From Roseateles toxinivorans (lineage in GTDB: Bacteria > Pseudomonadota > Gammaproteobacteria > Burkholderiales > Burkholderiaceae_C), in contig CAMDHE010000043.1 of assembly GCA_945898095.1 (NCBI GenBank), positions 1-35,677 on the forward strand: a stretch of 35,677 nt of DNA, in the 5' to 3' direction. The position numbers and the translations under genes are program-made. How positions within the stretch are numbered: position 1 is the stretch's first letter; each line of letters begins with the position of its first letter. The notes under the pieces are model-generated. The model made no database searches. It saw only the letters and a list, made by a program, of their open reading frames with translations, and was not told where the DNA came from. Below, piece after piece: positions 15,352 through 27,319 of this stretch.

Positions 15352-15376
15352 GATGTATCTACATAGTAGATACATC
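15352..15376. promoter_or_regulatory. Perfect palindromic operator upstream of mazEF
   Basis: Arms GATGTATCTAC (15352-15362) and GTAGATACATC (15366-15376) form a perfect dyad around ATA, 13 bp before the mazE start codon on the minus strand. The position is typical for repression by the MazE antitoxin or MazE-MazF complex. Confidence 0.8.
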
Positions 15377-15413
15377 GGTCGGTGGGGTCAAACGCTTGGC
15401 AGCCAGTTCACGC

Positions 15414-15526
15414 CCCCCGCATTGCATGCGGGCTACCAACCAATTCAGTAGCCCGTCAAGCAGCGCAGCGGATTGCGGGGTCTGGCAAGCGCGAACAATG
15501 CCCGCATTCGGCCCTGCGGGTTACCG
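15414..15526. repeat. REP-like palindromic units between mazEF and lspA
   Basis: Contains CCCCGCATTGCATGCGGGCT, then a GTAGCCCG...CAGCGCAGCG...TTGCGGGG unit (about 15448-15480) and a CCCGCATTCGGCCCTGCGGG hairpin (15501-15520). These are diverged relatives of the units at 8229-8547. They lie upstream of mazE and downstream of lspA. Confidence 0.7.
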
Positions 15527-15555
15527 ACTTTGAAACGCCCTTGTCATCGATGGGT

Positions 15556-16056
15556 TCAGGTCTTGCGCACCCGGCGGATTTCGTCCCAGATCAGGCAGGC
15601 GGCGCCGACGCTGATGGCGCTGTCGGCGACATTGAAGGCCGGGAAATACCAGCCGGCCCAATGGACCTGGATGAAATCGACCACATGGCCGTAGAGCAGG
15701 CGGTCGATCACATTGCCGATCGCGCCGCCCAGGATCAGGCTCAAGGCGAAGGCGAACAATGTCTGCTGGCCATGGCGCAAGAGCATCCAGGTGATGAAGA
15801 CCGCCGCCACCGCGCCGAGCCCGACGAAGAACCAGCGCTGCCAGCCCGAAGCGCCGGCCAGGAAGCTGAACGCGGCGCCGCTGTTATGCACCCGCACGAC
15901 GTTGAAGAAGCTGGTCACCAGGCTGCTTTCGCCCAGCTGGAAGCTGCCGACGATCAGCACCTTGGTGAACTGGTCGAGCAGGATGATGATCAGCGCGATC
16001 GCCAGCCATTGCCCCAGCTTGCTGCCCTTGTTGATGACCTTGTTGATGGTTTTCAT
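15556..16056 (-). CDS. lspA: Lipoprotein signal peptidase (signal peptidase II)
   Basis: Inner-membrane aspartyl protease of 166 residues that removes signal peptides from prolipoproteins after lipidation. Four hydrophobic helices are visible. The conserved blocks are [46 protein letters not shown] and [14 protein letters not shown]; the Asp residues in GNVIDR and FNVAD are the catalytic pair. Its ATG overlaps the ileS stop (ATGA), so it is translationally coupled to ileS, the usual arrangement in proteobacteria. The N-terminus is slightly long ([15 protein letters not shown]). Confidence 0.96.
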   Translation of the reverse strand: MKTINKVINKGSKLGQWLAIALIIILLDQFTKVLIVGSFQLGESSLVTSFFNVVRVHNSGAAFSFLAGASGWQRWFFVGLGAVAAVFITWMLLRHGQQTLFAFALSLILGGAIGNVIDRLLYGHVVDFIQVHWAGWYFPAFNVADSAISVGAACLIWDEIRRVRKT

Positions 16057-18902
16057 CAGGCCACCTGGCGGATTTCGCCGCTGCCATGCAGGTTGCTGTC
16101 ACAGCGCCCGCAGATCGTCGGATGCGCGGCGATGCTGCCGACATCGGCGCTGTAATGCCAGCAGCGCTCGCATTTCTGCGCGCTCGCCGGCGTCACCGTG
16201 ACGGTCAACTCGTCCGCTGCGGCCAGCGTCGCCGATGAGGTGATGAAGACGAACTTGAGGTCGGCGCCCAGGCTTTGCAGCAACTGATGGTCTTGCGGAT
16301 TCACACCCAGCAGCAGATCGGCCTGCAGCGACGAGCCGATGCCGCCGCCCTTGCGCAGGTCTTCCAGGCTGCGGTTGACTGCCTCGCGGATTTCGCGGAT
16401 GCGGCTCCAGCGGCTCAGCGCCTGTGCGTCGGCGGGCTCGAACTGCCAATAGGTCTCGGCAAAGATGGAGTTGTCATGGCCCAGCACCTGCCAGGCTTCT
16501 TCGGCGGTGAAGCTCAGGAACGGCGCCATCCAGCGCAGCATCGCCTGGGTGATCTGCGCCAGCGCGGTCTGGGCCGAGCGGCGCGCCAGGCTGCCCGGCG
16601 CGGTGGTGTAGAGCCGGTCTTTCAGCACATCGAGATAGAAGCCGCCAAGGTCTTCCGAGCAATAGATCTGCAGCTTGGCCACCACCGGATGGAATTCATA
16701 GCGCTGGTAATGGGCCAGGATGTCAGCCTGCAGCTCGGCCGCACGCGCCAGCGCATAGCGGTCGACTTCAAGCATTTGCGCCAGCGGCACGGAGTCGGTG
16801 GCGGCGTTGAAGTCGCTGGTGTTGGCGAGCAAAAAGCGCAAGGTGTTGCGGATCCGGCGGTAGGCGTCGACCACGCGGGCGAGGATCTTGTCGTCCAGAC
16901 CCAGATCGCCCGAGTAATCGGTCGAGGCGCACCAGAGCCGGATGATCTCGGCGCCGAGCTTGTCGCTGACGACTTGCGGCGCGACCACATTGCCGACCGA
17001 TTTGCTCATCTTGCGGCCCTGGCCGTCGACGACGAAACCATGGGTCAGCAAGCCCCGGTAAGGCGCGCGGCCATGCAAGGCGCAGCAGATCAGCAAGGAG
17101 GAATGGAACCAGCCGCGGTGCTGGTCATGGCCTTCGAGGTACAGATCGGCTTCGGGGCCGCCGTCATGGGCGGCGCCAGCATGGCTGCCGTTGAGCACAT
17201 GCTCGAAGGTCGATCCTGAATCGAACCAGACGTCGAGGATGTCGGCGCCCTTGCTGTAATGAACGCTGTCTTCGCCGAGCCATTGCGCGGGGTCGAGCTT
17301 GGCCCAGGCTTCGACGCCGCCGGCCTCGACCAGCTGCGCCGCCCGCTCGATGAAGGCCAGGGTGTCCGGATGCGCCAGGCCCGAATCCTTGTGCAGGAAG
17401 ATCGGCAGCGGCACGCCCCAGGAGCGCTGGCGCGAGATGCACCAGTCGGGCCGGCCCTTGATCATGTCGCGCAGCCGCACGCGGCCGTTCTCAGGATAAA
17501 AACTGGTCGCGTCGATCGCATCCAGCGCGGTCTGGCGCAGCGTTTTTTCGGGCTGTTCGCTGGCAAAAAGCCCGCTATTGCCGGCTTCGGCTGCGTCCAT
17601 GCGCACGAACCATTGCGCTGCGGCGCGGTAGATCACCGCGGTCTTGTGGCGCCAGCAATGCGGGTAGCTGTGGCTGATCTTGTTGTGCGAAAGCAGCCGC
17701 CCGGCAGCCTCGAGCGCATCGGCGATCACCGGGTTGGCTTTCCAGATATGCAGGCCGCCAAACAGTGGCAGCCCGGCCTCGTACTGGCCGTTGCCTTGCA
17801 CCGGGTTGATGATGTCCTTGAACGCCATGCCATGGGCCACGCAACTGTTGAAGTCATCGACACCATAGGCGGGCGCCGAATGGACCAGGCCGGTGCCGTC
17901 TTCAGCGGTAGCGTAATCGGCCAGGTAGACCGGGCTTTCGCGGTCGAAACCGGCATCGACATGGGCCAGCGGATGCTTGAACTTGAGCAGCTCCAGCGCC
18001 TGCCCGAGTGCGGTGGCGATGACCCGGCCTTCGAGCTGCCAGCGCGCCAGGCATTTCTCGACCAGGGCTTCAGCGACCAGGAAGATGCCGCGTTCGGTAT
18101 CGATCAGCGCGTAGCTCAGCGCTGCGTTCAGGTTCAGCGCCTGGTTGGCGGGGATGGTCCAGGGCGTGGTGGTCCAGATCACGGCGAAGGCCGGCTTGTC
18201 CAACCCGGCCAGGCCGAAGGCGGCGGCGAGCTTGGCCGGCTCGGCCGCGAGGAAGGAGACATCGACGGCCGGGCTGTGCTTGTCGGCATATTCGATCTCG
18301 AATTCGGCCAGCGACGAGCCGCAGTCGAAGCACCAGTAGACCGGTTTCAGCCCGCGGTAGACATGGCCGCGCTCGAACAAGCGCTTGAGGATGCGGATCT
18401 CGCCGGCTTCGTTCTTGAAGTCCATCGTCCGGTACGGCTTGCCCCAATCGCCGAGCACGCCCAGGCGCTTGAAATCATGGCGCTGCGCGTCGATCTGCTC
18501 ACCGGCATAGGCGCGGCTCTTGGCTTGCACTTCGTCGCGCGAGAGGCCGCGGCCGAAGGTCTTCTCGATCTGGTTCTCGATCGGCAGGCCATGGCAGTCC
18601 CAGCCGGGGATATAAGCGGCGTCAAAGCCTTCGAGCTGACGCGCCTTGACGATCATGTCCTTGAGGATCTTGTTGGCCGCATGGCCGATATGGATCTGCC
18701 CGTTGGCATAAGGCGGGCCGTCATGCAGCACGAACTTCGGTGCGCCGCAGCGCGCGTCGCGCAGCTTCTTGTAGACGCCCTGTTCTTCCCAGGCTTGCAC
18801 CCAGCCCGGCTCGCGCTTGGGCAGGTCGCCGCGCATCGGGAACGGTGTGTCGGGCAGGTTGAGCGTGGCTCGGTAGTCTTGCGGGGTCGATTCGTTGGTC
18901 AT
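16056..18902 (-). CDS. ileS: Isoleucyl-tRNA synthetase
   Basis: Class I aminoacyl-tRNA synthetase of 948 residues that charges tRNA-Ile. Landmarks in order are the HIGH signature ([21 protein letters not shown]), the editing domain with [13 protein letters not shown], the KMSKS loop ([12 protein letters not shown]), the anticodon-binding helical domain ([13 protein letters not shown]) and a C-terminal zinc-binding region ([12 protein letters not shown], then CGRCDSNL). Length and C-terminal zinc domain match bacterial E. coli-type IleRS. The start at 18902 ([25 protein letters not shown]) fits the family; a further upstream ATG at 19010 would add 36 unlikely residues. It lies 104 bp downstream of ribF and overlaps lspA. 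Confidence 0.97.
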   Translation of the reverse strand: MTNESTPQDYRATLNLPDTPFPMRGDLPKREPGWVQAWEEQGVYKKLRDARCGAPKFVLHDGPPYANGQIHIGHAANKILKDMIVKARQLEGFDAAYIPGWDCHGLPIENQIEKTFGRGLSRDEVQAKSRAYAGEQIDAQRHDFKRLGVLGDWGKPYRTMDFKNEAGEIRILKRLFERGHVYRGLKPVYWCFDCGSSLAEFEIEYADKHSPAVDVSFLAAEPAKLAAAFGLAGLDKPAFAVIWTTTPWTIPANQALNLNAALSYALIDTERGIFLVAEALVEKCLARWQLEGRVIATALGQALELLKFKHPLAHVDAGFDRESPVYLADYATAEDGTGLVHSAPAYGVDDFNSCVAHGMAFKDIINPVQGNGQYEAGLPLFGGLHIWKANPVIADALEAAGRLLSHNKISHSYPHCWRHKTAVIYRAAAQWFVRMDAAEAGNSGLFASEQPEKTLRQTALDAIDATSFYPENGRVRLRDMIKGRPDWCISRQRSWGVPLPIFLHKDSGLAHPDTLAFIERAAQLVEAGGVEAWAKLDPAQWLGEDSVHYSKGADILDVWFDSGSTFEHVLNGSHAGAAHDGGPEADLYLEGHDQHRGWFHSSLLICCALHGRAPYRGLLTHGFVVDGQGRKMSKSVGNVVAPQVVSDKLGAEIIRLWCASTDYSGDLGLDDKILARVVDAYRRIRNTLRFLLANTSDFNAATDSVPLAQMLEVDRYALARAAELQADILAHYQRYEFHPVVAKLQIYCSEDLGGFYLDVLKDRLYTTAPGSLARRSAQTALAQITQAMLRWMAPFLSFTAEEAWQVLGHDNSIFAETYWQFEPADAQALSRWSRIREIREAVNRSLEDLRKGGGIGSSLQADLLLGVNPQDHQLLQSLGADLKFVFITSSATLAAADELTVTVTPASAQKCERCWHYSADVGSIAAHPTICGRCDSNLHGSGEIRQVA

Positions 18903-19006
18903 GGCGGCGCTGAGGCGTAGGTTCGGGTCAGGCAATGCCTGGCCGGTTGTATTTGGATCGTTCTGGAAGGTTGGCAGCCAAGCCTTGCCGGCCTGGGCTG
19001 CCGGCA

Positions 19007-20032
19007 TCAAATTCGGTCGCGGCTGGTCTGGCGATGCAAGGCTGCATGGGTAGCCAGGAAGGCCCTGGCATCGGCCGCATCCTGATTGATCGCAGCCGTC
19101 AAGGCCGGCAGGCCCTCATAGCGGGCTTCGTCGCGAAGTTTATGCAGCAGTTCCACGCGGACAAGTTTACCGTAGCCTCCATCGGCGCCCAACTCGGCCG
19201 GCCAGTCCAGGCAATGCACTTCGAGCAGTACCCGGCCGGCATCCTCGACGGTCGGCCGCACGCCCAGCGAGGCCACGCCGTCCAGCGTTCGCCCAGCCAG
19301 GCCGTGCACGCGGACGACGAAGATGCCCTTGGCGGCGGGCTTGTCATGCTTGAAGTCGAGGTTCAGCGTGCGAAAGCCATCGGCTGCGCCCGATGCTGAT
19401 TCACCCAGGCTGCGGCCGAGCTTGCGGCCATGGACCACATGGCCCGAGATCGAATAAGGCCGGCCAAGCAATTGCGCCGCGCCGGCCATATCGCCCCGGT
19501 GCAGCGCATCGCGCACCGACGAGCTGCTGATGCGCAGGCCATGCACTTCGTAGCTCATCATCCGCGCGACGTCGAAGCCCGCTGGGCCGCGGCCGGCAGC
19601 GTCGAGCGTGGCGTAGTCGCCCTGGCGCTTGGCACCGAAGCGGAAGTCGTCGCCGACGAGGATATATTGCGTGCCCAGACCGCGGCGAAGGACCAATTCG
19701 ATGAAATCCTGCGCCGACAGCGAGGCCAGCGATTCGCCGAAGCGCAGCACGATCACCTGGTCGATGCCGCAGCGGGCCAGTTCCTGCAACTTGTCGCGCA
19801 GCAGGGCGATGCGCGGCGGCGCCAGTTCGGGCTTGCCGAGTTTGGCAGCGAAGTAATCGCGTGGATGCGGCTCGAAGGTCATCACGCAGGATGGCAGGCC
19901 GCGATGCGAGGCTTCGGACTTGAGCAGGGCCAGCATCGCCTGATGGCCGCGATGGACACCGTCGAAATTGCCTATCGTCAGCGCACAAGCGCTGGCAATG
20001 CCTGGATGGTGAAAACCGCGGAAGACCTGCAT
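19007..20032 (-). CDS. ribF: Bifunctional riboflavin kinase / FAD synthetase
   Basis: Cytoplasmic enzyme of 341 residues that makes FMN and FAD from riboflavin. The N-terminal adenylyltransferase domain shows [41 protein letters not shown] and [11 protein letters not shown]. The C-terminal flavokinase domain shows [20 protein letters not shown], then GFRTLNLDF where most RibF proteins have GFPTANL, preceded by an eight-residue insertion. The Thr and Asn of the PTAN motif are kept. Later come [22 protein letters not shown] and [27 protein letters not shown]. The start at 20032 ([11 protein letters not shown]) is the family N-terminus. First gene of the ribF-ileS-lspA block. Confidence 0.95.
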   Translation of the reverse strand: MQVFRGFHHPGIASACALTIGNFDGVHRGHQAMLALLKSEASHRGLPSCVMTFEPHPRDYFAAKLGKPELAPPRIALLRDKLQELARCGIDQVIVLRFGESLASLSAQDFIELVLRRGLGTQYILVGDDFRFGAKRQGDYATLDAAGRGPAGFDVARMMSYEVHGLRISSSSVRDALHRGDMAGAAQLLGRPYSISGHVVHGRKLGRSLGESASGAADGFRTLNLDFKHDKPAAKGIFVVRVHGLAGRTLDGVASLGVRPTVEDAGRVLLEVHCLDWPAELGADGGYGKLVRVELLHKLRDEARYEGLPALTAAINQDAADARAFLATHAALHRQTSRDRI

Positions 20033-20097
20033 GGAATGTTTTTTGTGGCTGCTGTCCTGGCTCAGGACAGGGTGGAAGCGGGGGTAGAAGGGAACAG

Positions 20098-20853
20098 TCA
20101 GGGCGTGATCAGGCTCGGGCTGGCGATCCAGATCCATTCGCCTGGCTTCAGATCTGGCGGCAGCGTGAGGGCGCCGAACTGCGGCCGGTGCAGTGATTCG
20201 ACCCGGTTGCCCACCGCCGCGATCATGCGTTTGACCTGATGGTATTTGCCTTCGATCAGCGTCAGCCGCAAGCCGTGGGTGCCGAAAGCCTCGGCGCCTT
20301 CAGCGCGCACCTGCTCGGGCTTGCGCGCCACCAAAGGCTTGGCCGGGCTCTTGCCGGGCAGCAGCCGGGGCTCGGGTTCGTGCAACTCGACCCCGGCGAG
20401 CAATTGCGCCACCATCTCCGGCGTGACCGGATGCTTGCATTGCGCCTCGTAAACCTTGGGCACATGGTGCTTGGGGCTGGTCAGCTTGTGGATCAAGGCG
20501 CCATCGTCGGTCAGCAGCAGCAGGCCGGTGGTGTCTTCGTCGAGCCGGCCGATCGGCTGCACATCGCGTTCGCGCAGCGGGCCGGGCAGCAAGGTCATCA
20601 CACTCGGATGGTGTTTGGGCTTTTGCGAGCATTCATAGCCGGCCGGCTTGTTCAGCAGGATCAGCGCCTTCTCGCAATAGGGCCAGGTCTTGTCGCTGAC
20701 TTCGAATTGCAGGCCTTCGGTCTCGAACAATTCATCCGGGTCGCCGATGACGTCGCCCTTGATGCTGACTTCACCATTGAACAGCAGGCCCGAGCAAAGC
20801 CGGCGCGTGCCGAAGCCCTGCGAGAAAAGAATCTGGGAAATGCGCATCTTCAT
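20098..20853 (-). CDS. rsuA: RsuA-type 16S rRNA pseudouridine synthase
   Basis: Protein of 251 residues. An N-terminal S4-like RNA-binding domain (MRISQILFSQGFGTRRLCSGLLFNGEVSIKG) precedes the pseudouridine synthase domain. The catalytic aspartate is in QPIGRLDEDTTGLLLLTDDG, with LILLNKPAGYECSQKP upstream and LTLIEGKYHQVKRMIAAVGNRVESLHRPQFGALTL downstream, all typical of the RsuA/RluB/E/F group. Length and the LDEDTTGLLLLTDDG wording favour RsuA (pseudouridine 516 of 16S rRNA), but RluE-like activity cannot be excluded. The start is ATG 20853. It is 65 bp upstream of ribF on the same strand; a 7-bp hairpin at 20052-20070 lies between them without a T-run. Confidence 0.88.
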   Translation of the reverse strand: MKMRISQILFSQGFGTRRLCSGLLFNGEVSIKGDVIGDPDELFETEGLQFEVSDKTWPYCEKALILLNKPAGYECSQKPKHHPSVMTLLPGPLRERDVQPIGRLDEDTTGLLLLTDDGALIHKLTSPKHHVPKVYEAQCKHPVTPEMVAQLLAGVELHEPEPRLLPGKSPAKPLVARKPEQVRAEGAEAFGTHGLRLTLIEGKYHQVKRMIAAVGNRVESLHRPQFGALTLPPDLKPGEWIWIASPSLITP

Positions 20854-21023
20854 GAGTCGATTGTCCCTCAGCAGGCGCGGCAACCTCCACAAGGCCCGTC
20901 GGCCAGCGCTGCGTGGCCATGCTTGACTGCTGCGCAAGGGCGCTGAGCAGCTTGCAAGTCTGGCAAGGGAGGCGGCCTGGACTCGAATCAAGGGTATTTG
21001 CCGATGGTCTGGATTGACAGGCA

Positions 21024-21075
21024 ATGAAAAAATATTTTCATGAAATATTCAACTGATGAAAAATATTTTTCATCA
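21024..21075. promoter_or_regulatory. Two palindromic operator-like sites upstream of the RpiR-type gene
   Basis: Positions 21054-21075 form a perfect 22-bp palindrome (TGATGAAAAAT and its complement). A second, near-perfect one (ATGAAAAAATATTTTCAT) is at 21024-21041, right after a TTGACA at 21014. The shared TGAAAA...TTTTCA half sites are of the kind bound by RpiR-family dimers. They lie 39-90 bp before the RpiR-type start, so autoregulation of the whole peptide operon is likely. Confidence 0.7.
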
Positions 21076-21113
21076 ATTTACTTCGACTTGAATCGCTGCC
21101 TTGGCGGGTCGAT

Positions 21114-21995
21114 ATGCTGCAGCTGATTGCGCAGCGTGCCGCCTCGATGCCTGCGGCTCAGCAGCGCATGGCCGCGGCTGTGCTGGCCGACCCGTTCCGG
21201 GCTGCGACGGCCTCGATCGATGATTTTGCCCGAGGGGCGGGGGTGTCGATCGCCTCGGCCAACCGCTTTGCAGTCGCGCTCGGCTTTCGCGGTTATGCCC
21301 AGTTCAAGACCGAGTTGACGCGTGCTTTTGCCGCGACGCTGGCGCCAGTCGAACGGCTGCGCAGTGGCTTGGCACAGGGGCCGGCCAGCTGTGCCGAAGC
21401 GATGGCGATGTCACTGGACGAAGACATGCGCAACCTTGAGGCTTGCCGCGAGTCACTCGACCCTGCCACTTGTGAACGCGCGGTCGACATGATCTTGGCC
21501 GCTCGCAGCGTCAACACGCTGGGCTTCGGCGCCAGCGCCTATCTGGCCGGTTTGCTTCAGCATGGCCTGGATGCCTATTGCCCGAATGTGACCACGCTGG
21601 CGCAGATGCCCGGGCCGTCGCACGCGGCAAGGCAGATTTTCAAGCTCGGCCCCGAGGATCTGCTGATCATCGTGGCGATGCCGCGCTATAGCGAAGATGC
21701 GGTTTTGCTCGGCCGGATGGCACGTGAGCGTGGTGTCAAATTGCTGGTTTTGACCGACCAGCAGGGCTCACCGGTCGCGCCCTTGGCCGACGCCAGGATC
21801 ACCATCCATGCGGCCAAGCAGATGTCGGCCAGCTCGCATGCGGCGACGCTGGCTTGCATCGAGGCCTTGTGCGCCGCAGTGGCCAGGCGGACGCCACAAG
21901 CGGTCGATCGCGCCCAGGAACTGGCTCGCTATGTCCTGCCCTGGCTGCACATCAGTAAGACGCGGGCTGGCAAGCCGCAAAGCAAAGAAAAATGA
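21114..21995 (+). CDS. MurR/RpiR-family transcriptional regulator with SIS domain
   Basis: Protein of 293 residues. The N-terminal helix-turn-helix domain (about 1-75) has MPAAQQRMAAAVLADPFRAATASIDDFARGAGVSIASANRFAVALGFRGYAQFKTEL, the family's typical pattern. The C-terminal SIS domain (about 120-265) has ARSVNTLGFGASAYLAGLLQHGL, DLLIIVAMPRYSEDAVLLGRMARERGVKLLVLTD and an ending with SSHAATLACIEALCAAVA. SIS domains normally bind phosphosugars; here the operon is for peptides, so the ligand may be a muropeptide- or amino-sugar-related compound (inference). Its stop overlaps the iaaA start, so it is the first gene of the operon. Two palindromes lie just upstream. Confidence 0.88.
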   Translation: MLQLIAQRAASMPAAQQRMAAAVLADPFRAATASIDDFARGAGVSIASANRFAVALGFRGYAQFKTELTRAFAATLAPVERLRSGLAQGPASCAEAMAMSLDEDMRNLEACRESLDPATCERAVDMILAARSVNTLGFGASAYLAGLLQHGLDAYCPNVTTLAQMPGPSHAARQIFKLGPEDLLIIVAMPRYSEDAVLLGRMARERGVKLLVLTDQQGSPVAPLADARITIHAAKQMSASSHAATLACIEALCAAVARRTPQAVDRAQELARYVLPWLHISKTRAGKPQSKEK

Positions 21996-22968
21996 TGAGT
22001 TCACCCAAAAAGGCTGTATTGCTGATCCACGGCGGCGCCGGCACCTTGCTGCGCAGCAAGATGGATGAAGTGCAGGAAGCAAAGTACCGCGGCGCTTTGC
22101 AGGCGATTTTGCTGGCCGGCGAGGCGCAACTCGCCGCCGGGGCTGCGGCGCTCGATGTGGTGGTCGAGGCGGTGCGCCAGCTGGAGGAATGCGAACTCTT
22201 CAATGCCGGCAAGGGCGCGGTTTACACCGCGGCTGCCACCCATGAGCTTGACGCCTGCGTGATGGACGGCTCGAACTTGCAGGCCGGCGCCGTGGCCGGA
22301 CTTAGCCGTACGCGCAATCCGGTGCTGGCCGCCCAGGCGGTGCTGAGACACAGCAAGCATGTGATGTTCGTCGGTGCGGCCGCCGATGCGCTGGCCGCCA
22401 GCCATGGGTTGGAGCAAGTCGCGCCCGACTGGTTCGGCACCAAGCAGCGGTTCGAACAGTTGCAGCGCGCGCAGCAAACCGATGCCGGGGCTTTGCTCGA
22501 CCATGATGGGCAGGCAGGCGGTCAGGCACCGATCGTCGAGCAGAGCAAGTTCGGCACGGTCGGCGCGGTGGCGCTGGACCTGCAAGGCCATCTGGCGGCG
22601 GCCACTTCGACCGGCGGCATGACCAACAAGGCGGTCGGCCGGGTCGGCGATTCGCCCTTGATCGGTGCCGGTTGCTATGCCAATGATGCGACGGTGGCGG
22701 TTTCATGCACTGGCACTGGCGAGGCTTTCATGCGCAGTTGCGCGGCCTTCGATGTGTCGGCGTTGATGGCTTATCAAGGCTTGTCGGTGCAGGCTGCGGC
22801 CGAGCAGGTGGTGCTGGAAAAACTGCCCAAGCTCGGCGGGGCTGGCGGCCTGATCGCCCTGGCCGCCAATGGCGAATTCAGCCTGCCCTTCAACACAGCC
22901 GGCATGTACCGCGGCCATGTCAGCCTGGGCAATGCGCCGGTGGTGGCGATTTACCGGGACGAGGCCTG

Positions 22969-22969
<1 letters not shown>
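21992..22969 (+). CDS. iaaA: Isoaspartyl peptidase / L-asparaginase (plant-type, Ntn hydrolase)
   Basis: Protein of 325 residues, an N-terminal-nucleophile hydrolase that cleaves itself before a threonine and then hydrolyses beta-aspartyl dipeptides and L-asparagine. The nucleophile is Thr in [11 protein letters not shown] (about residue 189). Other conserved parts are [90 protein letters not shown] and [13 protein letters not shown]. The gene is directly followed by the gsiA homolog (TGATG overlap), as in E. coli, where iaaA heads the gsiABCD operon. An ATG one codon later is an equally good start. Confidence 0.94.
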
Positions 22970-24816
<1,847 letters not shown>

Positions 24817-24827
24817 AGGAGAAACCG

Positions 24828-26381
24828 ATGAACCTGAAATTTCTGTCCGCTTCGCTGCTGCAAGCGTCCTTGGCAATCTCGATCGTGCTGGGTGGCACAC
24901 AAGTCGCAATCGCGCAGGACAAGACGGCCGTCTTCGCTGTAGGCAACAGCTTTGCTTCGCTCGACCCCTATGACACCAATGCGACGCTGGACCTGTCGGT
25001 CTGCAAGTCCTTCTACCAAGGGCTTTACACCTTCGACAAGGACCTGAAGGTGATGCCGCAACTGGCCGATAGCTATGAAACCGCCAAGGCCGGGCTGATC
25101 TATACCTTCAAGCTGAAAAAGGGCATCAAGTTCCACGACGGCACCGATTTCAACGCGGCGGCGGTCAAGCTGATGTTCGACCGGGTCACCAATCCGGATA
25201 ACAAGCTCAAGCGCTTCAACCTGTTCTCGAACATCGACAACACCGTGGTGATCGACGACAGCACCGTGCGCATCACCTTGAAAAGGCCTTTTTCGGCCTT
25301 CATCAACCAGCTCTCGCACCCCTCGGCGGCGATGATTTCGCCCGCTGCGCTGGCCAAGTACGGCAAGCAGATCGGCATGAATCCGGTCGGCACCGGCCCG
25401 TTCAAATTCGTCGAGTGGAAGCAGCCCGACTATATGAAGGTCAGCCGCAACGAGAATTACTGGAAGCCAGGCCTGCCCAAGCTCGACGCGATCGTCTGGC
25501 GCTCGGTCACCGACAACAACACCCGCACCGCGATGCTGCAAGCCGGTGAAGCCCATTTCACCGCGCCGGTGCCGTTCGAGCAGGCCGAGAACCTGGCCAA
25601 GAATCCCAAGCTCGACCTGATCACCGCGCCGGGCATCTTTGCCTATTACATGTCGATGAATACGCTGAAAAAGCCGTTTGACGACATCCGCGTGCGCCAT
25701 GCGATCAACTATGCGATCAACAAGCCGGCGCTGGCCAAAGTGGTGTTCTATGGCTTTGCCGAACCGGCGCAAGGGCCGGTGCCCACTGGCGTCGAGTTCG
25801 GCGTCAATGTCGGCCGCTATGACTACAACCCGGCCAAGGCGCGCGAGCTGCTGAAGGAAGCCGGCTACCCGAATGGCTTCGAGACCGAACTCTGGTCGGC
25901 CAACAACAGCACGCTGCAAAAAGCCACCCAGTTCATGCAGCAGCAACTCGGCCAGGTCGGCATCAAGGTAAAGATCTCGTTGATGGAAGTCGGCCAGCGC
26001 GTGCAGAAGGTCGAGAACGTGCAAAAGCCCGAGGACGCTGGCATCCGCATGAACTTCGGCGGCTGGTCGGCCAGCACCGGCGAGGCCGATTGGGGCCTGC
26101 GTCCGCTGTTCGCGACCGAGTCGCAGCCGCCCAGATTGCAGAACTTTGCCTATTACAGCAACAAGGAGTTCGACGACCTGCTCTACGAGGCGCTGGGCAG
26201 CTCGGACCGGGTGAAGAAGGCGCAGATCTACAAGCAGGCGCAGGAAATCATCTTCAAGGACGCACCCTGGGCTTTCCTGGTGACGACCAAGGTCGCTTAC
26301 GCCAGGGCCAAGAACCTGAAGGGCATCTACCAGATGCCTGACAACAGCTTCTTCTTCGAGAACGTCGAGTTCACCAAATAG
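24828..26381 (+). CDS. gsiB: Periplasmic peptide/glutathione-binding protein
   Basis: Protein of 517 residues of the SBP_bac_5 family. A signal peptide of about 29 residues ends in VAIA-QD. The mature part shows [39 protein letters not shown], the family block [59 protein letters not shown] and a C-terminal [25 protein letters not shown]. It captures the peptide in the periplasm and delivers it to GsiC/GsiD. The ATG at 24828 has AAGGAGAAACCG in front; an in-frame TTG at 24813 is an unlikely alternative. Glutathione as substrate is inferred from synteny only; other short peptides are equally possible. Confidence 0.93.
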   Translation: MNLKFLSASLLQASLAISIVLGGTQVAIAQDKTAVFAVGNSFASLDPYDTNATLDLSVCKSFYQGLYTFDKDLKVMPQLADSYETAKAGLIYTFKLKKGIKFHDGTDFNAAAVKLMFDRVTNPDNKLKRFNLFSNIDNTVVIDDSTVRITLKRPFSAFINQLSHPSAAMISPAALAKYGKQIGMNPVGTGPFKFVEWKQPDYMKVSRNENYWKPGLPKLDAIVWRSVTDNNTRTAMLQAGEAHFTAPVPFEQAENLAKNPKLDLITAPGIFAYYMSMNTLKKPFDDIRVRHAINYAINKPALAKVVFYGFAEPAQGPVPTGVEFGVNVGRYDYNPAKARELLKEAGYPNGFETELWSANNSTLQKATQFMQQQLGQVGIKVKISLMEVGQRVQKVENVQKPEDAGIRMNFGGWSASTGEADWGLRPLFATESQPPRLQNFAYYSNKEFDDLLYEALGSSDRVKKAQIYKQAQEIIFKDAPWAFLVTTKVAYARAKNLKGIYQMPDNSFFFENVEFTK

Positions 26382-26397
26382 GCGGCGGACGAGAACG

Positions 26398-27318
26398 ATG
26401 TTTCAGTACCTCATCCGGCGTCTGCTGGGCCTGCTGCCGACCTTGTTGATCGTCGCGGTGCTGGTGTTCTTTTTCGTCCATCTGCTGCCGGGCGATCCGG
26501 CACGGCTGGCCGCTGGCGCTGAAGCCGATCTGCAGACGATCGAGCTGGTGCGGCGCGATCTGGGCCTGGACCGGCCGATGCCCGAACAGTTCCTGCGCTT
26601 CATCTCAGGCGCTGTGCAGGGGGATTTCGGCCGCTCGATGCGCACCAAACGGCCGGTGATGGACGAGATCGCCGAGCGCTTTCCGTACACCTTGAAGCTG
26701 ACGCTGGCGGCGATGGGCTGGTCGGTGCTGACCGGGTTGGCGATCGGCGTCTACGCTGCCGTCAAGCGCAACCGCTGGCAGGACCGGCTGGGAATGACGC
26801 TGGCGGTATCGGGAATTTCATTTCCCTCGTTCGCGCTGGGCCTGCTGCTGATGATGGTGTTCGCGGTCGAACTCGGCTGGCTGCCGACCGTTGGCGCCGA
26901 CAGCTGGCGCCATTACATCCTGCCTTCGCTGACCCTGGGCGCGGGTGTGGCTGCGGTGATGGCGCGCTTTGTCCGCTCGGCTTTTGTCGATGTGCTGCAT
27001 GAGGATTACATCCGCACCGCGCGCGCCAAAGGCGTGTCAGAAGTCGGCGTCGTGCTCAAGCATGGCTTGCGCAATGCGTTGATTCCGGTGGTCACCATGA
27101 TGGGCTTGCAGTTCGGTTTTTTGCTCGGCGGCTCGATCGTGGTCGAGAAGGTTTTCAACTGGCCTGGCATGGGCCGCTTGCTGGTCGACGCGGTTGAAAT
27201 GCGCGACTATCCGGTCATCCAGGCCGAGGTGCTGTTGTTCTCGCTGCAGTTCATTCTGATCAATCTGATCGTCGACATGCTCTACGGCGTGATCAACCCG
27301 ACCATCCGCTACAAGTGA
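26398..27318 (+). CDS. gsiC: Peptide/glutathione ABC transporter permease
   Basis: Inner-membrane permease of 306 residues, the usual length for DppB/OppB/GsiC proteins, with six membrane helices. The N-terminus [34 protein letters not shown] is characteristic. The ATPase-contacting EAA loop reads [31 protein letters not shown]. The last helices contain [32 protein letters not shown]. It pairs with the next gene product to form the channel. It lies 16 bp after gsiB and 1 bp before gsiD. Confidence 0.94.
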   Translation: MFQYLIRRLLGLLPTLLIVAVLVFFFVHLLPGDPARLAAGAEADLQTIELVRRDLGLDRPMPEQFLRFISGAVQGDFGRSMRTKRPVMDEIAERFPYTLKLTLAAMGWSVLTGLAIGVYAAVKRNRWQDRLGMTLAVSGISFPSFALGLLLMMVFAVELGWLPTVGADSWRHYILPSLTLGAGVAAVMARFVRSAFVDVLHEDYIRTARAKGVSEVGVVLKHGLRNALIPVVTMMGLQFGFLLGGSIVVEKVFNWPGMGRLLVDAVEMRDYPVIQAEVLLFSLQFILINLIVDMLYGVINPTIRYK

Positions 27319-27319
27319 C

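Noticed and set aside
17259-18920. Open frame of about 550 codons opposite ileS
   Set aside because: Antisense shadow; ileS motifs on the other strand are unambiguous.
20052-20070. Hairpin CTGTCCT/AGGACAG between rsuA and ribF as a terminator
   Set aside because: Short stem without a T-run on the transcribed strand and very close to the ribF start; too weak to call.
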